From: Acidobacteriaceae bacterium
GTDB lineage: Bacteria; Acidobacteriota; Terriglobia; Terriglobales; Acidobacteriaceae
NCBI GenBank assembly: GCA_003167305.1
Contig: PMTP01000155.1
Location: forward strand, 1-8,703
DNA: 8,703 nucleotides
Direction: 5' to 3'
The position numbers and the translations under genes were made by a program. Position 1 is the first letter of the stretch. Every line of letters begins with the position of its first letter. Positions 7,091 through 8,703 of the stretch are shown one piece after another. A model generated the notes under the pieces. The model was not told where the DNA came from and did no database searches. It was given only the letters and a program-made list of their open reading frames with translations.

Positions 7091-8703
7091 GCCAACACCT
7101 CCGCGGAAACAGCAACGGGCGCTTCAATGTTACAGACGCCGGCCGGACAGCGCTTATGCACAATGTGCTCGATGTACTCGTTGCGGAAATACTTGATTGT
7201 GCTCAGCACCGGATTGGGCGCTGTCATGCCCAGTCCGCAGAGGCTGGTTTCCTTGATGGTCTCGCACAGGCTGATCAGCAGGTCCAGATCGTCCATGGTT
7301 CCCTTGCCATCGCAGATGCGCGTCAGCAGCGTGAACATCTGCGCCGTGCCCGCGCGGCAGGGAATGCACTTGCCGCAGGATTCCGTCATGCAGAACTCGA
7401 CGAAGAACTTGGCAACGTTCACCATGCAGGAGGTGTCGTCCATGACAATCATGCCGCCCGAGCCCATGATGGAGCCGACCGCCATCAGCGCATCGTAGCT
7501 GACGCCCAGGTCCAGCATCTCGGCGGGAATGCAGCCGCCGGAAGGTCCGCCGGTCTGCACCGCCTTGAAGGTGTGTCCACCCGGCACGCCGCCGCCGATC
7601 ACCTCGATAATCTCCCGCAGCTTGATGCCCATCGGCACTTCTACCAGGCCGGTGTTGGCGATCTTGCCGGTCAGCGCGAAGACCTTGGTGCCCTTGCTCC
7701 GCTCCGAGCCCATGTTGGCGAACCACTTGCCGCCGTTGCGCACGATGGGCGCGATGTTGGCGTAGGTCTCGACGTTGTTGAGCAGCGTCGGCTTGCCGAA
7801 GAGGCCACTGACCGCCGGATACGGAGGCCGCGTCCGCGGTGTGCCGCGCCGGCCCTCGACCGAGGCCAGCAGCGCCGTCTCTTCGCCGCAGACAAAGGCG
7901 CCGGCGCCGAGGCGAATCTCCACGTCGAAGTTGAAGGGCGTATTGCAGATTCCGTTGCCCAGCAATCCCCGCCGCCGCGCCTCGCGGATCGCGGTCGTCA
8001 GCCGGGAGACGGCCACCGGGTACTCCGCCCGGACATAGATGAAGCCTTTGCTTGCGCCCACCGCGTAGGCGGCGATGGCCATGCCTTCAATGACGCGATG
8101 CGGATCGCCTTCCATCACGCTGCGATCCATGAACGCGCCGGGGTCGCCCTCGTCGCCGTTGCAGACCACGTACTTCAACTCGCCCGAGGCCTTGGCCACC
8201 GTTCCCCACTTCAGCCCGGTGGGATAGCCACCGCCGCCACGCCCCCTGAGGCCGCTTTCCGTGATGCGATGAATCACGCCGTTGGGCGTCATCTCGGTCA
8301 GCGCGGTCAGCAGAGCCTTGTAACCGTCGCGGCCAATGTAGTCGTCGATCTTCTCCGGATCGATGTACCCGGCATTCTCCAGCACCACCCGCACCTGCCG
8401 GTCAAAGTGATCGTTCAGGTCGCATTGCAGTTCAGGGACGGGCGGGCCGCCCAGGCTGGCCACAATGGCATCGGCATTGTCGGCCTTCACATGGTGATAA
8501 AGGTGCTCCTCGGGGTCCACGCGCACTAGCGGACCGCTGGAACACGGGCCCATGCAGCCGGTGCGGCGCACCAAGACATTCTTGTCCGATGCTCCGGCGG
8601 CCTTCTCCAGCGCCTCCCGCAAACGGTCCGCGCCCTGGCTCATGCATGCCAGGTCCATGCAGACATTCACTTCAAAATCGAATTTATCGTTCTCCTGGCA
8701 GAC
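7087..8703 (-). CDS. hoxF: Hydrogenase diaphorase NAD(H)/FMN subunit, NuoF-like (5' end at or beyond window edge)
   Basis: HoxF exchanges electrons between NAD(H), or possibly NADP(H), and the Fe-S chain via FMN. Numbering here is from an in-frame GTG at 8670, giving 527 residues. A thioredoxin-like [2Fe-2S] domain comes first: C4, C9 and C39, C43 (Cx4C and CMGPC). The NuoF core follows: [16 protein letters not shown] (140-155, flavin/nucleotide loop), [14 protein letters not shown] (170-183), [14 protein letters not shown] (255-268) and the [4Fe-4S] set [13 protein letters not shown] (C432, C435, C438) plus C478. The tail ends just after CPAGVC. The frame stays open for 11 more codons to the right edge (reading [11 protein letters not shown]) and these look like coding sequence. 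The GTG has no well-spaced Shine-Dalgarno, so I take the gene as 5'-partial, with a real possibility that it starts at 8670. First visible gene of the operon; its stop overlaps the hoxU ATG. Confidence 0.93.
   Translation of the reverse strand, partial: VCQENDKFDFEVNVCMDLACMSQGADRLREALEKAAGASDKNVLVRRTGCMGPCSSGPLVRVDPEEHLYHHVKADNADAIVASLGGPPVPELQCDLNDHFDRQVRVVLENAGYIDPEKIDDYIGRDGYKALLTALTEMTPNGVIHRITESGLRGRGGGGYPTGLKWGTVAKASGELKYVVCNGDEGDPGAFMDRSVMEGDPHRVIEGMAIAAYAVGASKGFIYVRAEYPVAVSRLTTAIREARRRGLLGNGICNTPFNFDVEIRLGAGAFVCGEETALLASVEGRRGTPRTRPPYPAVSGLFGKPTLLNNVETYANIAPIVRNGGKWFANMGSERSKGTKVFALTGKIANTGLVEVPMGIKLREIIEVIGGGVPGGHTFKAVQTGGPSGGCIPAEMLDLGVSYDALMAVGSIMGSGGMIVMDDTSCMVNVAKFFVEFCMTESCGKCIPCRAGTAQMFTLLTRICDGKGTMDDLDLLISLCETIKETSLCGLGMTAPNPVLSTIKYFRNEYIEHIVHKRCPAGVCNIEAPVAVSAEVLA
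7097..7102 (-). promoter_or_regulatory. Strong Shine-Dalgarno of hoxU within the end of hoxF
   Basis: GGAGGT on the minus strand, 6 nt before the hoxU ATG at 7090, the best ribosome binding site in the window. Together with the ATGA stop/start overlap it suggests both re-initiation and independent loading at hoxU. Confidence 0.7.

Noticed and set aside
7156..8529. A 457-codon plus-strand open frame opposite hoxF
   Set aside because: Shadow of hoxF; H/A/G/R-rich translation without motifs.
6377..8703. Respiratory complex I (nuoF/nuoG) identity for the two Fe-S/flavin genes
   Set aside because: HoxU is only the short NuoG-like N-terminal part and both genes are coupled to hoxY, hoxH and hoxW, so they are the hydrogenase diaphorase subunits.
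1..8703. CRISPR arrays, transposases, phage genes, toxin-antitoxin or other defence genes, tRNA or rRNA
   Set aside because: None seen. Coding sequence fills almost the whole window and is accounted for by the seven genes; the 102-bp periodicity at the left is TPR coding sequence.

Overview
The window reads as high-GC bacterial chromosome with no RNA genes, insertion sequences or CRISPR. It holds seven protein genes: a large multidomain cytochrome gene running off the left edge, aroA, and a five-gene hox operon whose first gene runs off the right edge. An Acidobacteriota-like (Terriglobales-type) host is my best guess. It rests on the style of the secreted haem c / PD40 propeller / TPR protein and on base composition, and is inference only.

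Left part (1-2420, minus strand): a secreted protein with a signal peptide, a beta-sandwich-like N-terminal region, one CANCH haem c motif, a set of PD40/TolB-like propeller blades and at least seven regular TPR units. Its 3' end lies outside the window. A 227-bp divergent spacer (2421-2647) separates it from aroA (2648-3949, plus strand). AroA is a complete EPSP synthase of the shikimate pathway and starts at TTG.

Right part (3918-8703, minus strand): transcription order is hoxF - hoxU - hoxY - hoxH - hoxW. The junctions are tight: two ATGA stop/start overlaps, a 3-bp gap and a 9-bp gap. The products form a cytoplasmic NAD(P)-linked [NiFe] hydrogenase that best fits group 3d. HoxF (FMN, NAD(H), Fe-S) and HoxU (Fe-S wire) form the diaphorase half. 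HoxY (proximal 4Fe-4S) and HoxH (NiFe site) form the hydrogenase half. HoxW is the protease that removes the HoxH C-terminal tail after nickel insertion. All metal-ligand motifs expected for these subunits are present. No hoxE and no hyp genes lie in the window. hoxW and aroA converge and share 32 bp at their 3' ends.

I see no clearly undescribed system. The most unusual item is the haem-propeller-TPR protein. The hydrogenase is a recognisable, apparently intact known system whose host is the interesting question.
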